Shown one piece after another: positions 24,925 through 34,051 of a stretch of DNA of 64,000 nt. How positions within the stretch are numbered: position 1 is the first letter of the stretch; every line of letters begins with the position of its first letter. The translations under genes were made by a program, and so were the position numbers. The DNA comes from Ornithinimicrobium flavum. Its GTDB lineage: Bacteria; Actinomycetota; Actinomycetes; Actinomycetales; Dermatophilaceae. Where the stretch lies: NCBI RefSeq assembly GCF_004526345.1, contig NZ_CP038213.1, forward strand, positions 2,294,001-2,358,000. The letters run 5' to 3'. The notes beneath the pieces were generated by a model. The model saw only the letters and a list, made by a program, of their open reading frames with translations. It did not search any database and was not told the origin of the DNA.

Positions 24925-25257
24925 GTGACCACCCAGCAGCCCTCGTCAGCACCCTCGGCGGCCGGGGGCCCCGGCCCCTTCCGACGCTCGGTCGAGCAGG
25001 CCAGCAGGCCGGCCCTCGAGCTGCTGGGGCGGCTCCCCGTCTGGCTGCCCTTCCTCGTCCTGCTCGTCCTGCTCCTCGGCGGCGGCTTCCTCGGAGGCCC
25101 CGCAGGATGGGTGCTGGTCGGTGTGGCCATGCTGTTCATCCTGTGGCTGCTCTTCCTGTCCTGGCCCCGCCTGACGCCGGTCGAGCGCGTCATGCGGGTC
25201 GCGGTGCTCGTGCTCTTCCTCGCGGTGACGGTCACCCAGCTGGTGCCGCGCGGTTGA
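24925..25257 (+). CDS. Small two-helix membrane protein of unknown function
   Basis: This 110-residue protein has a polar Pro/Ser-rich N-terminus and ALELLGRLPVWLPFLVLLVL starting the first of about three hydrophobic segments (roughly 36-55, 59-78 and 90-106), with WPRLTPVERVMR between the last two. GTG 24925 lies six bases after TACCCT, a leaderless start. It sits between glyS and the zinc uptake operon, a position occupied by small membrane proteins in other Actinobacteria, but a zinc role is not supported by any residue pattern. Confidence 0.7.
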   Translation: MTTQQPSSAPSAAGGPGPFRRSVEQASRPALELLGRLPVWLPFLVLLVLLLGGGFLGGPAGWVLVGVAMLFILWLLFLSWPRLTPVERVMRVAVLVLFLAVTVTQLVPRG

Positions 25258-25279
25258 GGGGTCCAAACCCGACCCGTTT

Positions 25280-25300
25280 TGACAATCATTCTCATTCTGA
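25280..25300. promoter_or_regulatory. Zur box in front of the zinc uptake operon
   Basis: An AT-rich 21-base site containing GACAATCATTCTCATTCTG matches the Zur/Fur-type imperfect palindrome (TGAnAATnATTnTCATTnTCA-like). It overlaps TTGACA (25279-25284), a good -35 element, and lies 14 bases before the znuA ATG. Zinc-loaded Zur bound here would block RNA polymerase. The regulator gene is the last gene of the same operon. Confidence 0.8.
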
Positions 25301-25313
25301 CGATCCTGGGTCC

Positions 25314-26279
25314 ATGGCCCGCCTCCCTCACACCCTCCTTCCCCTCCTCCCCCTGACCCTCGCCCTCGCGGCGTGCGGAGGGGCGGAGCCGGTGCCCTCC
25401 GGCGCGACGACGACGGCGGGCGCGGCGACGCAGAGCAGCGGCGTGACGGCGGTGGACGAGCCGCTCGCGGTGACCGCCAGCTTCTACCCGCTGGAGTACC
25501 TCACGGCGCGGGTCGCCGGGGAGGCCGCCGAGGTGTCGACGCTCACCCGGCCCGGCCTGGACCCCCACGACGTCGAGCTCTCCCCCCGGGAGGTCGGCGC
25601 CCTGGGGGCGGCGGACCTGGTCATCTACTCCTCGGGTATACAGCCGGCCGTGGACCGGGCGGTGGAGACCCAGGCCCAGGGCCACGCCCTGGACGTCGCG
25701 ACGGCGGCGGACCTGCTGGCCCTCGGGGAGAGCGAGGACGAGCACGCCGACCACGGGGACGAGGACCCGCACTTCTGGCTCGACCCCGAGCGGTACGGCG
25801 CCGTCGCGCTCGTCATCGCCGACCGGCTGGCACAGCTGGATCCGGCCCGCGCCGCCGCCTACGAGGCGAACGCCGCCGCGGTGGTCTCCGACCTGGAGGA
25901 GCTGGACCAGGAGTTCGCGGACGGTCTGGCCCGGTGCGACAGCCGCGAGCTCGTGACGACGCACGAGGCGTTCGGCTACCTGGCGCAGCGCTACGACCTG
26001 CACCAGACAGGCATCACCGGGATCTCCCCGGAGTCCGAGCCGTCTGCCGCCCGCCTCGCGGAGATCTCCGCGCAGGTCCGTGAGCAGGGGGTGAGGACCG
26101 TCTACGCGGAGCCGCTCCTGAGCGACGCCATCGCGCGCACCGTCGCCCAGGAGACGGGGGCGCGGGTCCTCACGCTCGACCCCGCGGACGGTCTGACGCA
26201 GGAGTCGGCGGGCGAGGACTACCTGGAGATCATGCGGGCCAACCTCGCGGCCCTGCAGGAGGGGCTGGGCTGCTCGTGA
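25314..26279 (+). CDS. znuA: Zinc ABC transporter substrate-binding lipoprotein
   Basis: This 321-residue lipoprotein has a signal ending in the lipobox LALAAC (cysteine near 21). It contains VTASFYPLEYLTARVAGEAA, the metal ligand GLDPHDVELSPREV, a short acidic/His insertion (EDEHADHGDEDPHFWLDP), VTTHEAFGYLAQRYDL and YAEPLLSD. The His ligands and the insertion mark the cluster A-I zinc/manganese family, and the Zur box argues for zinc. No ribosome site is obvious before the ATG. Its stop overlaps the GTG of the ATPase gene. Confidence 0.9.
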   Translation: MARLPHTLLPLLPLTLALAACGGAEPVPSGATTTAGAATQSSGVTAVDEPLAVTASFYPLEYLTARVAGEAAEVSTLTRPGLDPHDVELSPREVGALGAADLVIYSSGIQPAVDRAVETQAQGHALDVATAADLLALGESEDEHADHGDEDPHFWLDPERYGAVALVIADRLAQLDPARAAAYEANAAAVVSDLEELDQEFADGLARCDSRELVTTHEAFGYLAQRYDLHQTGITGISPESEPSAARLAEISAQVREQGVRTVYAEPLLSDAIARTVAQETGARVLTLDPADGLTQESAGEDYLEIMRANLAALQEGLGCS

Positions 26280-27028
26280 GCACCGCCCCCGCCACCGTGC
26301 CACCCGTGATCCGGCTCCACCGGGCCACCTTCGGCTACCAGGGCCGCCCTGTCGTCAGCGACGTCGACCTCGAGGTCCGTTCCGGGGAGGTGCTGGCCGT
26401 GCTGGGCCCCAACGGGTCGGGCAAGACGACGCTGGTCAAGGGCCTGCTCGGGCTGTCCGAGCACCTCTCCGGGGAGGCCTCGGTGCTCGGCACCCCGCTG
26501 GCCCGGCTCCGCGACCGGACGCGCATCGGCTACGTCCCGCAGCGGCACACCCTCGTGGGCGGGGTCCGGGCCACGGTCGGCGAGGTCGTCGGGACCGGGC
26601 TGCTCGCCACCCGCCCCTGGTGGCGCCCCGCGCGTCGGGCCGACCGCACGGCGGTGCAGGAGGCCCTGGAGGCGGTGGGGCTGGGCGACCGGGCCAGGTT
26701 CGACATCGAGACGCTGTCCGGGGGGCAGCAGCGGCGGGTGCTCATCGCCCGGGCCCTGGTCGTGCGTCCCGAGGTCCTCGTCATGGACGAGCCGACCGCC
26801 GGGGTGGACCGGGCCAGCCAGGCCGTCCTCGCGGGGGTCCTGCAACGGCTCGGGGAGACCGGCACCACCATGCTCGTCGTCACGCACGAGCTGAGCGCGC
26901 TCCGCGGGGTGGTGGACCGCATCCTCGAGGTGGACCTCGGACGGCTGGCCTTCGACGGCCCCCCGGAGGCGTACGCCGACCACCAGGCCGGCCTGGCACG
27001 GGCCTCCCGGCGCGGGGGTGCGGCGTGA
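26276..27028 (+). CDS. znuC: Zinc ABC transporter ATP-binding protein
   Basis: This 250-residue ATPase has Walker A LGPNGSGKTTLVKG near residue 45, Q-loop IGYVPQRHTL, signature LSGGQQRRVLIARAL and Walker B VLVMDEPTAGVD. It energises uptake through the permease encoded next. It starts at GTG 26276 overlapping the znuA stop (GTGA), and its own stop overlaps the permease start (GTGA), so the three proteins are made in step. Confidence 0.95.
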   Translation: MSTAPATVPPVIRLHRATFGYQGRPVVSDVDLEVRSGEVLAVLGPNGSGKTTLVKGLLGLSEHLSGEASVLGTPLARLRDRTRIGYVPQRHTLVGGVRATVGEVVGTGLLATRPWWRPARRADRTAVQEALEAVGLGDRARFDIETLSGGQQRRVLIARALVVRPEVLVMDEPTAGVDRASQAVLAGVLQRLGETGTTMLVVTHELSALRGVVDRILEVDLGRLAFDGPPEAYADHQAGLARASRRGGAA

Positions 27029-28038
27029 GCGAGATGCTGTCGCTGGAGTTCATGCGCAACGCCCTGCTGGCCGCCCTGTGCGTCGGCCTCGCCGCCCCCC
27101 TGGTCGGGATCTTCCTCGTCCAGCGGCGGCTCTCCCTCATCGGGGACGGCCTGGGTCACGTGGCCCTCGCGGGGGTGGCCGTCGGCGTCGTCACGCAGAA
27201 CAACCCGGTCTGGACCGCGCTCGTCGCGGCCGTCCTGGCCGCCGTCGCCATCGAGCTGGTGCGGGCCCGCGGCCGCACGTCGGGGGATCTCGCCCTGGCG
27301 CTGATGTTCTACGGGGGCATCGCGGCCGGCGTGGTCATCATCAACAGGGCCGACGGGTCGCAGACGACGAACCTCACCGGCTTCCTCTTCGGCTCGATCA
27401 CCACCACCTCTCGGGAGGACGTGCTCGTCTTCGCCGTCCTGTCCGTCCTCATCGTCGGCATCACCTGGGTGCTGCGGGAGCGCTTCTTCGCCGTCGCGGG
27501 GGACGAGGAGCACGCCCGGGCCTCGGGCCTGCCGGTGCTGGGCCTCAACATCCTGCTGGCCGTGCTCACCGCGGTCACGGTGGTCGTGTCCATGCGGGTC
27601 ATCGGGCTGCTCCTCATCAGCGCCCTGATGATCCTGCCGAACGCCGCCTCCCAGCAGTTCGCCCGCAGTTTCCGGTCGGCGGCCTGGTGGGCGCTGGTGC
27701 TGGGCGTGGTCGCCGCGGTCGGCGGGGTGGCCCTCTCCTACTCCGCCGACACCGCCACCGGCGGGACCATCGTGCTCATGTCGATCGGGATCTTCGTGCT
27801 CGCCGCGACCGCCAGCTGGGTGCGGCGTGCCGTCGCCGCCGCGCGGCACCGGCACGCCGAGCGGCACCTGCACGAGCACGGGCCCGGGTGCGGCCACGAG
27901 GCCGTCCTCCACGAGGACCACGTCGACTACCTGCACGACGGGCACCGGCACGCCGCCCACGAGGGTCACTACGACGAGCACGGTGAGCATCCGCATACCC
28001 CCGACGAGACGCCCGTGCGCACGGAGGCGAGCCGATGA
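27025..28038 (+). CDS. znuB: Zinc ABC transporter permease with histidine-rich C-terminal tail
   Basis: This 337-residue ABC-3 family membrane protein has about eight hydrophobic segments. It begins FMRNALLAALCVGLAAPLVG with LSLIGDGLGHVALAGVAVG and TNLTGFLFGSITTTSREDV. The last 60 residues form a cytoplasmic tail with about 17 histidines (RHRHAERHLHEHGPGCGHEA, DGHRHAAHEGHYDEHGEHPH). Most ZnuB proteins end soon after the last helix; the tail could buffer or sense zinc. It overlaps znuC and zur by four bases each. Confidence 0.9.
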   Translation: MSEMLSLEFMRNALLAALCVGLAAPLVGIFLVQRRLSLIGDGLGHVALAGVAVGVVTQNNPVWTALVAAVLAAVAIELVRARGRTSGDLALALMFYGGIAAGVVIINRADGSQTTNLTGFLFGSITTTSREDVLVFAVLSVLIVGITWVLRERFFAVAGDEEHARASGLPVLGLNILLAVLTAVTVVVSMRVIGLLLISALMILPNAASQQFARSFRSAAWWALVLGVVAAVGGVALSYSADTATGGTIVLMSIGIFVLAATASWVRRAVAAARHRHAERHLHEHGPGCGHEAVLHEDHVDYLHDGHRHAAHEGHYDEHGEHPHTPDETPVRTEASR

Positions 28039-28430
28039 GACCGACGACCCGACGACCCACCCGGCAGCAGCTCGCGGTCATGGAGCAGCTGGGCGAGCGG
28101 GAGGACTTCACCAGCGCCCAGGAGCTCCACGCGCAGCTGCGGGAGGGCGGGGCCAAGGTGGGCCTGGCCACCGTCTACCGCACCCTGGCCTCGCTCGCCG
28201 CCGCCGGCGAGGTGGACACCCTGCGCACGGACGAGGGGGAGGCGGTCTACCGCCGCTGCTCCCGCGGCCACCACCACCACCTGGTCTGCCGGGTGTGCGG
28301 CCGGACCGTGGAGATCGACGGGCCCGCCGTGGAGCGGTGGGCGGACACGGTCGCCGCCGAGCACGGCTTCACCCAGGTCGAGCACACGCTGGAGGTCTTC
28401 GGCGTGTGCTCCGCCTGCGGGACGACCTGA
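28035..28430 (+). CDS. zur: Zinc uptake regulator Zur (Fur family)
   Basis: This 131-residue repressor has the N-terminal winged helix (TSAQELHAQLREGGAKVGLA, TVYRTLASLAAAGEVDTL), the Fur-family metal segment CSRGHHHHLVCRVCGRTVEI (structural CxxC) and the closing CSACG. With zinc bound it should repress its own operon at the site at 25280-25300. The ATG overlaps the znuB stop. The placement and Cys pattern favour Zur over Fur. Confidence 0.9.
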   Translation: MRPTTRRPTRQQLAVMEQLGEREDFTSAQELHAQLREGGAKVGLATVYRTLASLAAAGEVDTLRTDEGEAVYRRCSRGHHHHLVCRVCGRTVEIDGPAVERWADTVAAEHGFTQVEHTLEVFGVCSACGTT

Positions 28431-28446
28431 CCCGCGACCTGCCCGA

Positions 28447-29235
28447 TCAGCTCGTCGGGGTGTCCACCGCCCCGCCGTAGCGCCGGTCCCTCGACGCGTA
28501 CTGCTCGATCGCGGCCCAGAGGTGGCGCCGGTCGTAGTCGGGCCAGAGGACGTCCTGGAAGACCATCTCGGCGTAGGCGCTCTGCCAGAGCAGGAAGTTG
28601 GACGTCCGCTGCTCCCCCGAGGACCGCACGAACAGGTCGACGTCCGGCACCTCCGGGTGGTAGAGGTAGCGCCCGATGGTGCGCTCGTCGATCCCGCGGG
28701 GGTTGAGCCGTCCGGCCCGGACGTCCTCGCCGATCGCCCGCACCGCGTCCGCGAGCTCGGCCCGGCCTCCGTAGTTGACGCAGAAGTTCAGCGTGATGAC
28801 GTCGTTGTCCCGGGTGCGCTCCTCGGCGTCACGCAGCTCGGAGATCACCGAGCGCCAGAGCCGGGGCGTCCGGCCCGACCACACGACGCGCACCCCCCAG
28901 GAGTCGAGCTCGTCGCGGCGGCGGTGGATGACGTCACGGTTGAAGCCCATGAGGAAGCGGACCTCGTCGGGGCTGCGGCGCCAGTTCTCGGTGGAGAAGG
29001 CGTAGGCGCTGATGCACCGGACCCCGATCTCGATCCCGCCGGCGATGACGTCCAGGAGCGAGGCCTCCCCCGCCTCGTGCCCCTGGGTCCGGCGCAGCCC
29101 TCGCTGGTTGGCCCACCGGCCGTTGCCGTCCATGACGATGGCGACGTGCCGGGGGACGAGGTCCAGCGGCACCGCGGGCGGGCGTGCCCCCGACGGGTGC
29201 GGGGTCGGGCGCTGCGTCGGGCGGGGGGCGGCCAT
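28447..29235 (-). CDS. uppS: Isoprenyl transferase (undecaprenyl diphosphate synthase type)
   Basis: This 262-residue cis-prenyltransferase has [20 protein letters not shown] (catalytic Asp), [33 protein letters not shown] and the C-terminal [20 protein letters not shown] with [12 protein letters not shown]. It makes the polyprenyl carrier lipid for peptidoglycan. The ATG is two bases after the recO stop, forming the usual recO-uppS unit. It converges with zur. Confidence 0.9.
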   Translation of the reverse strand: MAAPRPTQRPTPHPSGARPPAVPLDLVPRHVAIVMDGNGRWANQRGLRRTQGHEAGEASLLDVIAGGIEIGVRCISAYAFSTENWRRSPDEVRFLMGFNRDVIHRRRDELDSWGVRVVWSGRTPRLWRSVISELRDAEERTRDNDVITLNFCVNYGGRAELADAVRAIGEDVRAGRLNPRGIDERTIGRYLYHPEVPDVDLFVRSSGEQRTSNFLLWQSAYAEMVFQDVLWPDYDRRHLWAAIEQYASRDRRYGGAVDTPTS

Positions 29236-29237
29236 GG

Positions 29238-29969
29238 CTAGGAGGTCCTCTCGACGTGCCGGAGCGAGCGCACCCCGCGCTCGAGGTGCCACTGGAGGTA
29301 GGCCGCCACCAACCCGCTCGCCTCGTGCCGGTGGCGTCCCTGGCTCGCGTCGGCGACGCCCCAGTCGCCGCTGAACAGGGCCGCGAGGAGGGCGAAGGTC
29401 TCGGGGGCGGGCGCGGTGGACCCGGCCGGACGGCATACCGGGCAGACCGCCCCTCCCGAGGGGACGTGGAAGGCGCGGTGCGGCCCGGTCATGCCGCAGC
29501 GGGCGCAGTCCACGAAGCTGGCCCGCCACCCCCCGATGGCCAGCGCCCGGATGAGGTAGGAGTCCAGGACCAGGCGCGGGTCGTGCTCACCCCCGGCCAG
29601 GGCGGCGAGCCCCCCGGCGAGCAGGCGGAAGTGCTGGGTCGCGGGCTGACCCTCCTCGGTGAGCTGGTCGCACGTCTCGAGCATGACGTTGGCCGCGGTG
29701 AAGGCTGGGTAGTCACGGGCGATCGCCTCGCCGTAGGGCGCGAGCCCGTCGGCCTGGGTGACGGTGTCCAGGTTGCGGCCCTCGTAGCACTGGACGTCCA
29801 CGACCATTCCCGGCTCCAGCCGCGCGCCGAACTTGCTCCTGGTCCGCCGCACCCCCTTGGCGACAGCCCGCACCTTGCCCCGGCCACGGGTGAGCAGCGT
29901 GACGATCCGGTCTGCCTCGCCCAGCTTGTGCGTCCGCAGCACGATGGCTGCTTCGCGATAGGTGGGCAT
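29238..29969 (-). CDS. recO: DNA repair protein RecO
   Basis: This 243-residue protein has an N-terminal OB fold ([40 protein letters not shown]), a helical middle, and a zinc-finger-like CARCGMTG...VCPVC (four Cys) in the C-terminal half. RecO loads RecA and anneals single strands in recombinational repair. It is co-transcribed with uppS. The region upstream holds the repeat/DnaA-box cluster shared with the divergent alkB-type gene. Confidence 0.9.
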   Translation of the reverse strand: MPTYREAAIVLRTHKLGEADRIVTLLTRGRGKVRAVAKGVRRTRSKFGARLEPGMVVDVQCYEGRNLDTVTQADGLAPYGEAIARDYPAFTAANVMLETCDQLTEEGQPATQHFRLLAGGLAALAGGEHDPRLVLDSYLIRALAIGGWRASFVDCARCGMTGPHRAFHVPSGGAVCPVCRPAGSTAPAPETFALLAALFSGDWGVADASQGRHRHEASGLVAAYLQWHLERGVRSLRHVERTS

Positions 29970-29991
29970 GCCGACCATTCTCCCCCACGCG

Positions 29992-30135
29992 ACCGGACGC
30001 GCGTTCCTGCCACACCGGACGCGCGTTCCTGCCACATACCCCCCTGTTTCCTCGACCGGACCTGTGGACAACCGTCACGAACGCGCGTCCGGTCGGGAGG
30101 GGGCTGTGGACAACTGTCAGAAACGCGCGTCCGGT
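29992..30135. repeat. Cluster of four ACCGGACGCGCGTT repeats (two direct, two inverted)
   Basis: The 14-base unit ACCGGACGCGCGTT occurs at 29992-30005 and 30014-30027 on the plus strand, within a 22-base unit repeated exactly in tandem. It recurs in reverse orientation at 30080-30093 and 30122-30135. The two reverse copies belong to a second repeat of about 32 bases with a 42-base period that also holds a DnaA box. The forward and reverse arms could form a cruciform or RNA hairpins. The unit centres on the palindrome ACGCGCGT. Confidence 0.85.
30063..30113 (-). promoter_or_regulatory. Two DnaA boxes upstream of alkB
   Basis: TTGTCCACA, the preferred DnaA box of high-GC Actinobacteria, occurs on the minus strand at 30071-30063 and 30113-30105. 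They are spaced 42 bases apart, four helical turns, and embedded in the inverted repeats. A weaker relative (CTGTCCACG) is near 30148-30156. There is no dnaA or dnaN nearby, so this is not the origin; a DnaA-controlled promoter or DnaA-binding reservoir is possible. Confidence 0.6.
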
Positions 30136-30174
30136 GGTGGCGCGATCGTGGACAGGTGTTCTATCCTTGTCGGT

Positions 30175-30810
30175 ATGATGCTGCAGGGGTCGCTGCTGGA
30201 CCAGGTCGAGGAGGTCGGGCTGCGCAGCCTGGGGAGCGCGGTGCGACGCACCGTGCTGGACCACGGAGCGTGGATCGACGTCCGGCCGGGGTGGGTCACG
30301 GGGTCGGACGAGCTGTTCACCCGGCTCGCCCTCGGCGGACCGGCCGGTGTCCAGTGGCGCGGGGAGCAGCGCACCATGTGGGACAAGCAGGTGACGACGC
30401 CGCGGCTGCTGCGGTTCTACCGGGAGGCGGAGCCGCTGCCCGACCCCGTCCTCGAGCAGGCGCGGACCACCCTGTCCGACCACTACGCGGGCGAGCTGGG
30501 CGAGCCCTTCGCCACGGCCGGCATGTGCCTCTATCGCGACGGGCGCGACAGCGTCGCCTGGCACGGCGACCGGTTCGGCCGGGCCGCCGAGCACAACACC
30601 ATGGTGGCGATCGTGTCGCTGGGGGCGCCCAGGGCGTTGCTGCTGCGCCCCCGGGGCGGCGGTGCCAGCCTGCGCCACGTGCTGGGCCACGGCGACCTGC
30701 TGGTCATGGGCGGCAGCTGCCAGCGGACCTGGGACCATTGCGTCCCCAAGACCAGCACCCCCGTGGGCCCGCGGATCAGCATCCAGTTCCGCCCGCGCGG
30801 GGTGCGCTGA
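30175..30810 (+). CDS. AlkB-like 2-oxoglutarate/Fe(II) dioxygenase (alkylated DNA repair)
   Basis: This 211-residue enzyme has GMCLYRDGRDSVAWHGDRFG (iron ligands His and Asp in HxD), MVAIVSLGAPRALLLRPRGG, GDLLVMGGSCQRTWDHCVPK (third iron ligand His) and PRISIQFRPR (2-oxoglutarate-binding arginines). These are the catalytic features of AlkB enzymes that remove methyl groups from DNA or RNA bases by oxidation. TATCCT (30162-30167) lies seven bases before the ATG at 30175. The upstream DnaA boxes hint at replication-linked control. Confidence 0.85.
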   Translation: MMLQGSLLDQVEEVGLRSLGSAVRRTVLDHGAWIDVRPGWVTGSDELFTRLALGGPAGVQWRGEQRTMWDKQVTTPRLLRFYREAEPLPDPVLEQARTTLSDHYAGELGEPFATAGMCLYRDGRDSVAWHGDRFGRAAEHNTMVAIVSLGAPRALLLRPRGGGASLRHVLGHGDLLVMGGSCQRTWDHCVPKTSTPVGPRISIQFRPRGVR

Positions 30811-30817
30811 GCGGGCC

Positions 30818-33367
30818 CTAGACGGACCGGTCCAGCAGCGCCCGCACCTCCGCCGCTCCCCCGCACGCCTCCGCGGCCGTCGCGAGCTCCTGGAGCTGGG
30901 TCAGGGTCGCCGCACGCAGCCGCGCCTTCACCGTCGGCACCGAGGCCGCCGTCGAGCTGATCTCCCGGACCCCCAGGCCGACCAGGAGCGCCGCCACGTC
31001 CGGGTCGGCCGCCATCTCCCCGCACAGGCTCACGACGACCCCCTCCGGCGCCCGGTCGCAGACCTGCCTGATGAGCTGCAGCACGGAGGGGTCGAGGGGG
31101 TCCGACCACGGGGCGACCCGGGGGTTGCCGCGTTCGGCCGCCAGGGTGTACTGGCTCAGGTCGTTGCTGCCGATCGAGAGCACATCCAGGCCTTCTGCCA
31201 CCCGGTCAGCGCGCAGGGCCACGGCCGGCACCTCGGCCATGATCCCCACGCCCAGACCGGGCGGGATCCCCCGGTGACCACCGCGGGCCGCGGCCTCCCC
31301 CAGGCGCTCCCGGGCCCAGTCCACGTCCTCCCGGGTGGTGACCATCGGGAAGGTCACCGTGACGCGGTGCCGGGTCGCCACCGTGCAGATCGCCTCGAGC
31401 TGGTCGAGCAGGAGGGGGGTCCTCCCGGAACGCCCGCAGCCCGCGAACCCCTAGGAAGGGGTTCTCCTCGGGCTTGGCCCGCAGGAACGGCAGGGTCTTG
31501 TCCCCGCCGACGTCCCAGGACCGGAAGGTCACGGGATAGGGGTGGTAGGCGGTCGCGATCGCCTCGTAGGCGTCCACCTGCTCCCGCACGCTCGGCGCCT
31601 CGGTCCACCGGGAGAAGACCGCCTCGGTCCGGACGAGCCCGCAGCCCTCGGCCCCCAGACCGGCCCCCAGCCGGGCCACGGCCAGCGAGGAGGCGTTCGC
31701 CCGGACCGTGATCCGCGTGCCGTCGCGGGTGAGCGCCGGCAGGTGCGCGTCGGCGAGGGCCCGGGCCCGCACCGACCGTCGGCGCTCCAGCACCCGCTCG
31801 AAGGCGGCCCGCACCTCCGGTGGCGGATCGACCTCCAGCCGGCGGCTGCGGACGTCGAAGGCCAGGACGGTGCCCTCGGGGACGTCGGCCCCGGACCCCA
31901 CGCCGGTGAGGACGGGAACACCTCGTGAGCGGGCGATGAGGACCCCGTGGCCGAGCCCGCTGCCGGAGCGCGTGACGACCCCGAGCACCGACTCCGCGTC
32001 CAGGGAGATGGCCAGGGCCGGGTCCAGGTCGTCGACCACCAGCACGCCCCGCCCGACGGCCTCCGGCTCCTCCGCCCCGCGCAGGATGCGCAGGACCCGG
32101 TCACCCACGCTCCGCACGTCGGTGGCCCGCTCCCGCTGGTAGGCGTCCGGGAGCTCGCCGAACGCCTCGGCGATGCCGGCGACGGCGTCGCGCCAGGCCA
32201 CGGCTGCCGCTGCCCCGCCCCTGATGCGCGCCGAGACGTCCTCCTGCAGCTCGGGGTCCCGGAGCATGATCGCGTGCGCGGCGAAGACCTCGGCCTCCCC
32301 GTGGCCGAGGTGCCTCTGGGCCCGCTCCTCCAGCTGGGCCAGGCGGTCGACGGCCTCGGCCACGGCCTCATCGACGGCCCGCTGCTCCTCCTCGGGGTCA
32401 CCCGCCTCCAGCTCGCTCAGCTCCAGGACGGCGCGCGGGATGATGGCAGGCCCGACCGCCGCCTCGAGACCGGTGCCGGCCACCCCCGGCTCGGTGGAGA
32501 CGGAGGCCGGGACGGGCACCTCGAGGTCGGCCGTTGGCTCCGCGCCCACGGGGGGCAGGTCGCCGAAGGCGGACGCCGCGAGCTCCTCCAGGGAGTCCAG
32601 CAGCTCCTGGGCACCGGGCCCCCGGGCCTCGGCGACCACCACGTGCCCCCGGCGGGCGTCGAGGGTGGCGACCGCGGTGATGCTGCGCCCGTCGACCGGT
32701 CCGCGCCCCGAGGTGCGGTTGGTCAGCCTCAGCTGGGTCTCCGCCGGGTGCTCACCCAGGGTCGCCACGATCCGCGCCGCCGGGCGGGCGTGCAGGCCGT
32801 GCTCCCCGACCACGGAGAGCTCCGCCGACACCCAGCCGTCGGCCCCGTCGAGGACCCCCGCCGACCCCCGGGAGGCCGCACCGCCCGGCACGCCGAGGTC
32901 GCCCCCCGGCCCACCGCCGGCGCCGCCGGCACCGACAGCGCCGTCCCCCACCGGCGTCAGGTGCACGGCCTTGGCGGTGAGCGCCCGCTCCGCGTGCTCC
33001 GCACAGGTCTGCAGGTCGCCCCCGCCGGTCGCGGTCACCACCGCGACGACCAGTCCCTCCACGAGCGGCGCCGCGCTGAGACGGACCCGTGCGGCCACGT
33101 CCGTCCCCACGAGCTCGAGCGCCATCTCGGTGGCCAGGACCGCGCTGCCGAGATCGACCAGGACCAGGGTGCCGTCCCCCCCGGACGCCTCGTCGGCACG
33201 CAGGAGGGCCTGCGACACGGCGCTCGCGTCGGTGCCGTGCGTGCCGTCGGCCAGCCCCGCCGCCACCTCCACGTGCGGTCCGCCCACGGCCGGGGTCATC
33301 CCGGCGGCCAGCTCACGAGCCGCCTCACCGAGGGCACGGCTGTGGAGACCACCACGAAGGAGATCAC
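30818..33367 (-). CDS. dhaM: DhaM-type fusion: EIIA + HPr + complete PTS enzyme I (two frameshifts)
   Basis: The protein has about 849 residues in three modules. The first ~125 are a DhaM EIIA domain; the phospho-His lies in VVSHSRAL only if one missing C near 33343 is restored, which gives GTG 33367 (GGGGAG before it) as start. An HPr domain follows near 165-250 (VVGEHGLHARPAARIV). A full enzyme I covers the rest: SGSGLGHGVLIARSRGVPVL (phospho-His), GLVRTEAVFSRWTEAPSVRE, and, in another frame after ~31420 (a G6 run), VTVTFPMVTTREDVDWARER and VVSLCGEMAADPDVAA. E. coli DhaM has only a truncated enzyme I. It phosphorylates the DhaL-bound ADP using PEP. Confidence 0.85.
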
Positions 33368-33413
33368 GCAGCTCCCCGGGGCGCGGGCTCAGGACAGCGC
33401 GGCACCGGCGTCC

Positions 33414-34040
33414 TCAGCGCAGCGCCTGCGCCGCGGCCTCGAGCAGCAGCGTCGCGCTCGTCGCCCCGGGGTCGAGGTGGCCCGCGCTGCGCTCGCCCAG
33501 GTAGGACGCCCGGCCCTTGCGCGCGATCATCTGCTCCGTCGCGTCCCGTCCCTCGCGGGCTGCCCCGGCAGCCGCCGTCAGGCAGTCGGAGAGGCCCCGG
33601 CCCTCGGCGGCGGCCTGCTCGTAGGCCTCCAGCGCCGGGGCGAAGGCGTCGTACATCGTCTTGTCGCCACGTTCCGCCTTGCCCCGTGCCACGATGCCGT
33701 CCACGCCCGCGCGCAGCGCCTGCCCCATCTGCCGTGCGCCGATCTCGCCCGGTGCCGCCAGCGGCCCGGCGAGACGCAGGAAGAAGGTGCCGTAGAGCGG
33801 TCCCGACGCGCCGCCGACCGTGCTCACCAGCACCATCCCGACCTTCTTCAGGTAGGCGTCGACGCTGGGGAACTCCTCGGCCTCGGCGAGCTCGGCGCAC
33901 GCCGAGAAGCCCCGGTCCATGTTGCTGCCGTGGTCACCGTCGCCGATCGCGCGGTCCAGGTCGGTGAGATAGGTGGCCTGCTCGCCGAGCGTGCGGGCGC
34001 TCTCCGCGATCCAGGCCTGGAACGCACTCAGGTCAGCCAT
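33414..34040 (-). CDS. dhaL: Dihydroxyacetone kinase subunit DhaL
   Basis: This 208-residue all-helical nucleotide-binding subunit has LTDLDRAIGDGDHGSNMDRG (Mg/ADP-binding aspartates), VGGASGPLYGTFFLRLAGPL and ASYLGERSAGHLDPGATSAT. It carries a permanently bound ADP that DhaM re-phosphorylates, and passes phosphate to dihydroxyacetone on DhaK. The ATG at 34040 is taken from the family N-terminus; it lies 11 bases after the dhaK stop. dhaM follows 46 bases downstream. Confidence 0.9.
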   Translation of the reverse strand: MADLSAFQAWIAESARTLGEQATYLTDLDRAIGDGDHGSNMDRGFSACAELAEAEEFPSVDAYLKKVGMVLVSTVGGASGPLYGTFFLRLAGPLAAPGEIGARQMGQALRAGVDGIVARGKAERGDKTMYDAFAPALEAYEQAAAEGRGLSDCLTAAAGAAREGRDATEQMIARKGRASYLGERSAGHLDPGATSATLLLEAAAQALR

Positions 34041-34051
34041 GTGTCTCATCC

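Noticed and set aside
23283..25313. Long in-frame extension upstream of znuA, antisense to glyS
   Set aside because: The lipoprotein signal peptide fixes the start at 25314, and the extension is antisense to glyS.
30063..30113. Chromosomal origin of replication
   Set aside because: Only two good DnaA boxes and no dnaA, dnaN or rpmH; the gene order is recO-alkB.
29992..30135. CRISPR array
   Set aside because: Only two direct copies with no spacer between them, plus two inverted copies; no cas genes.
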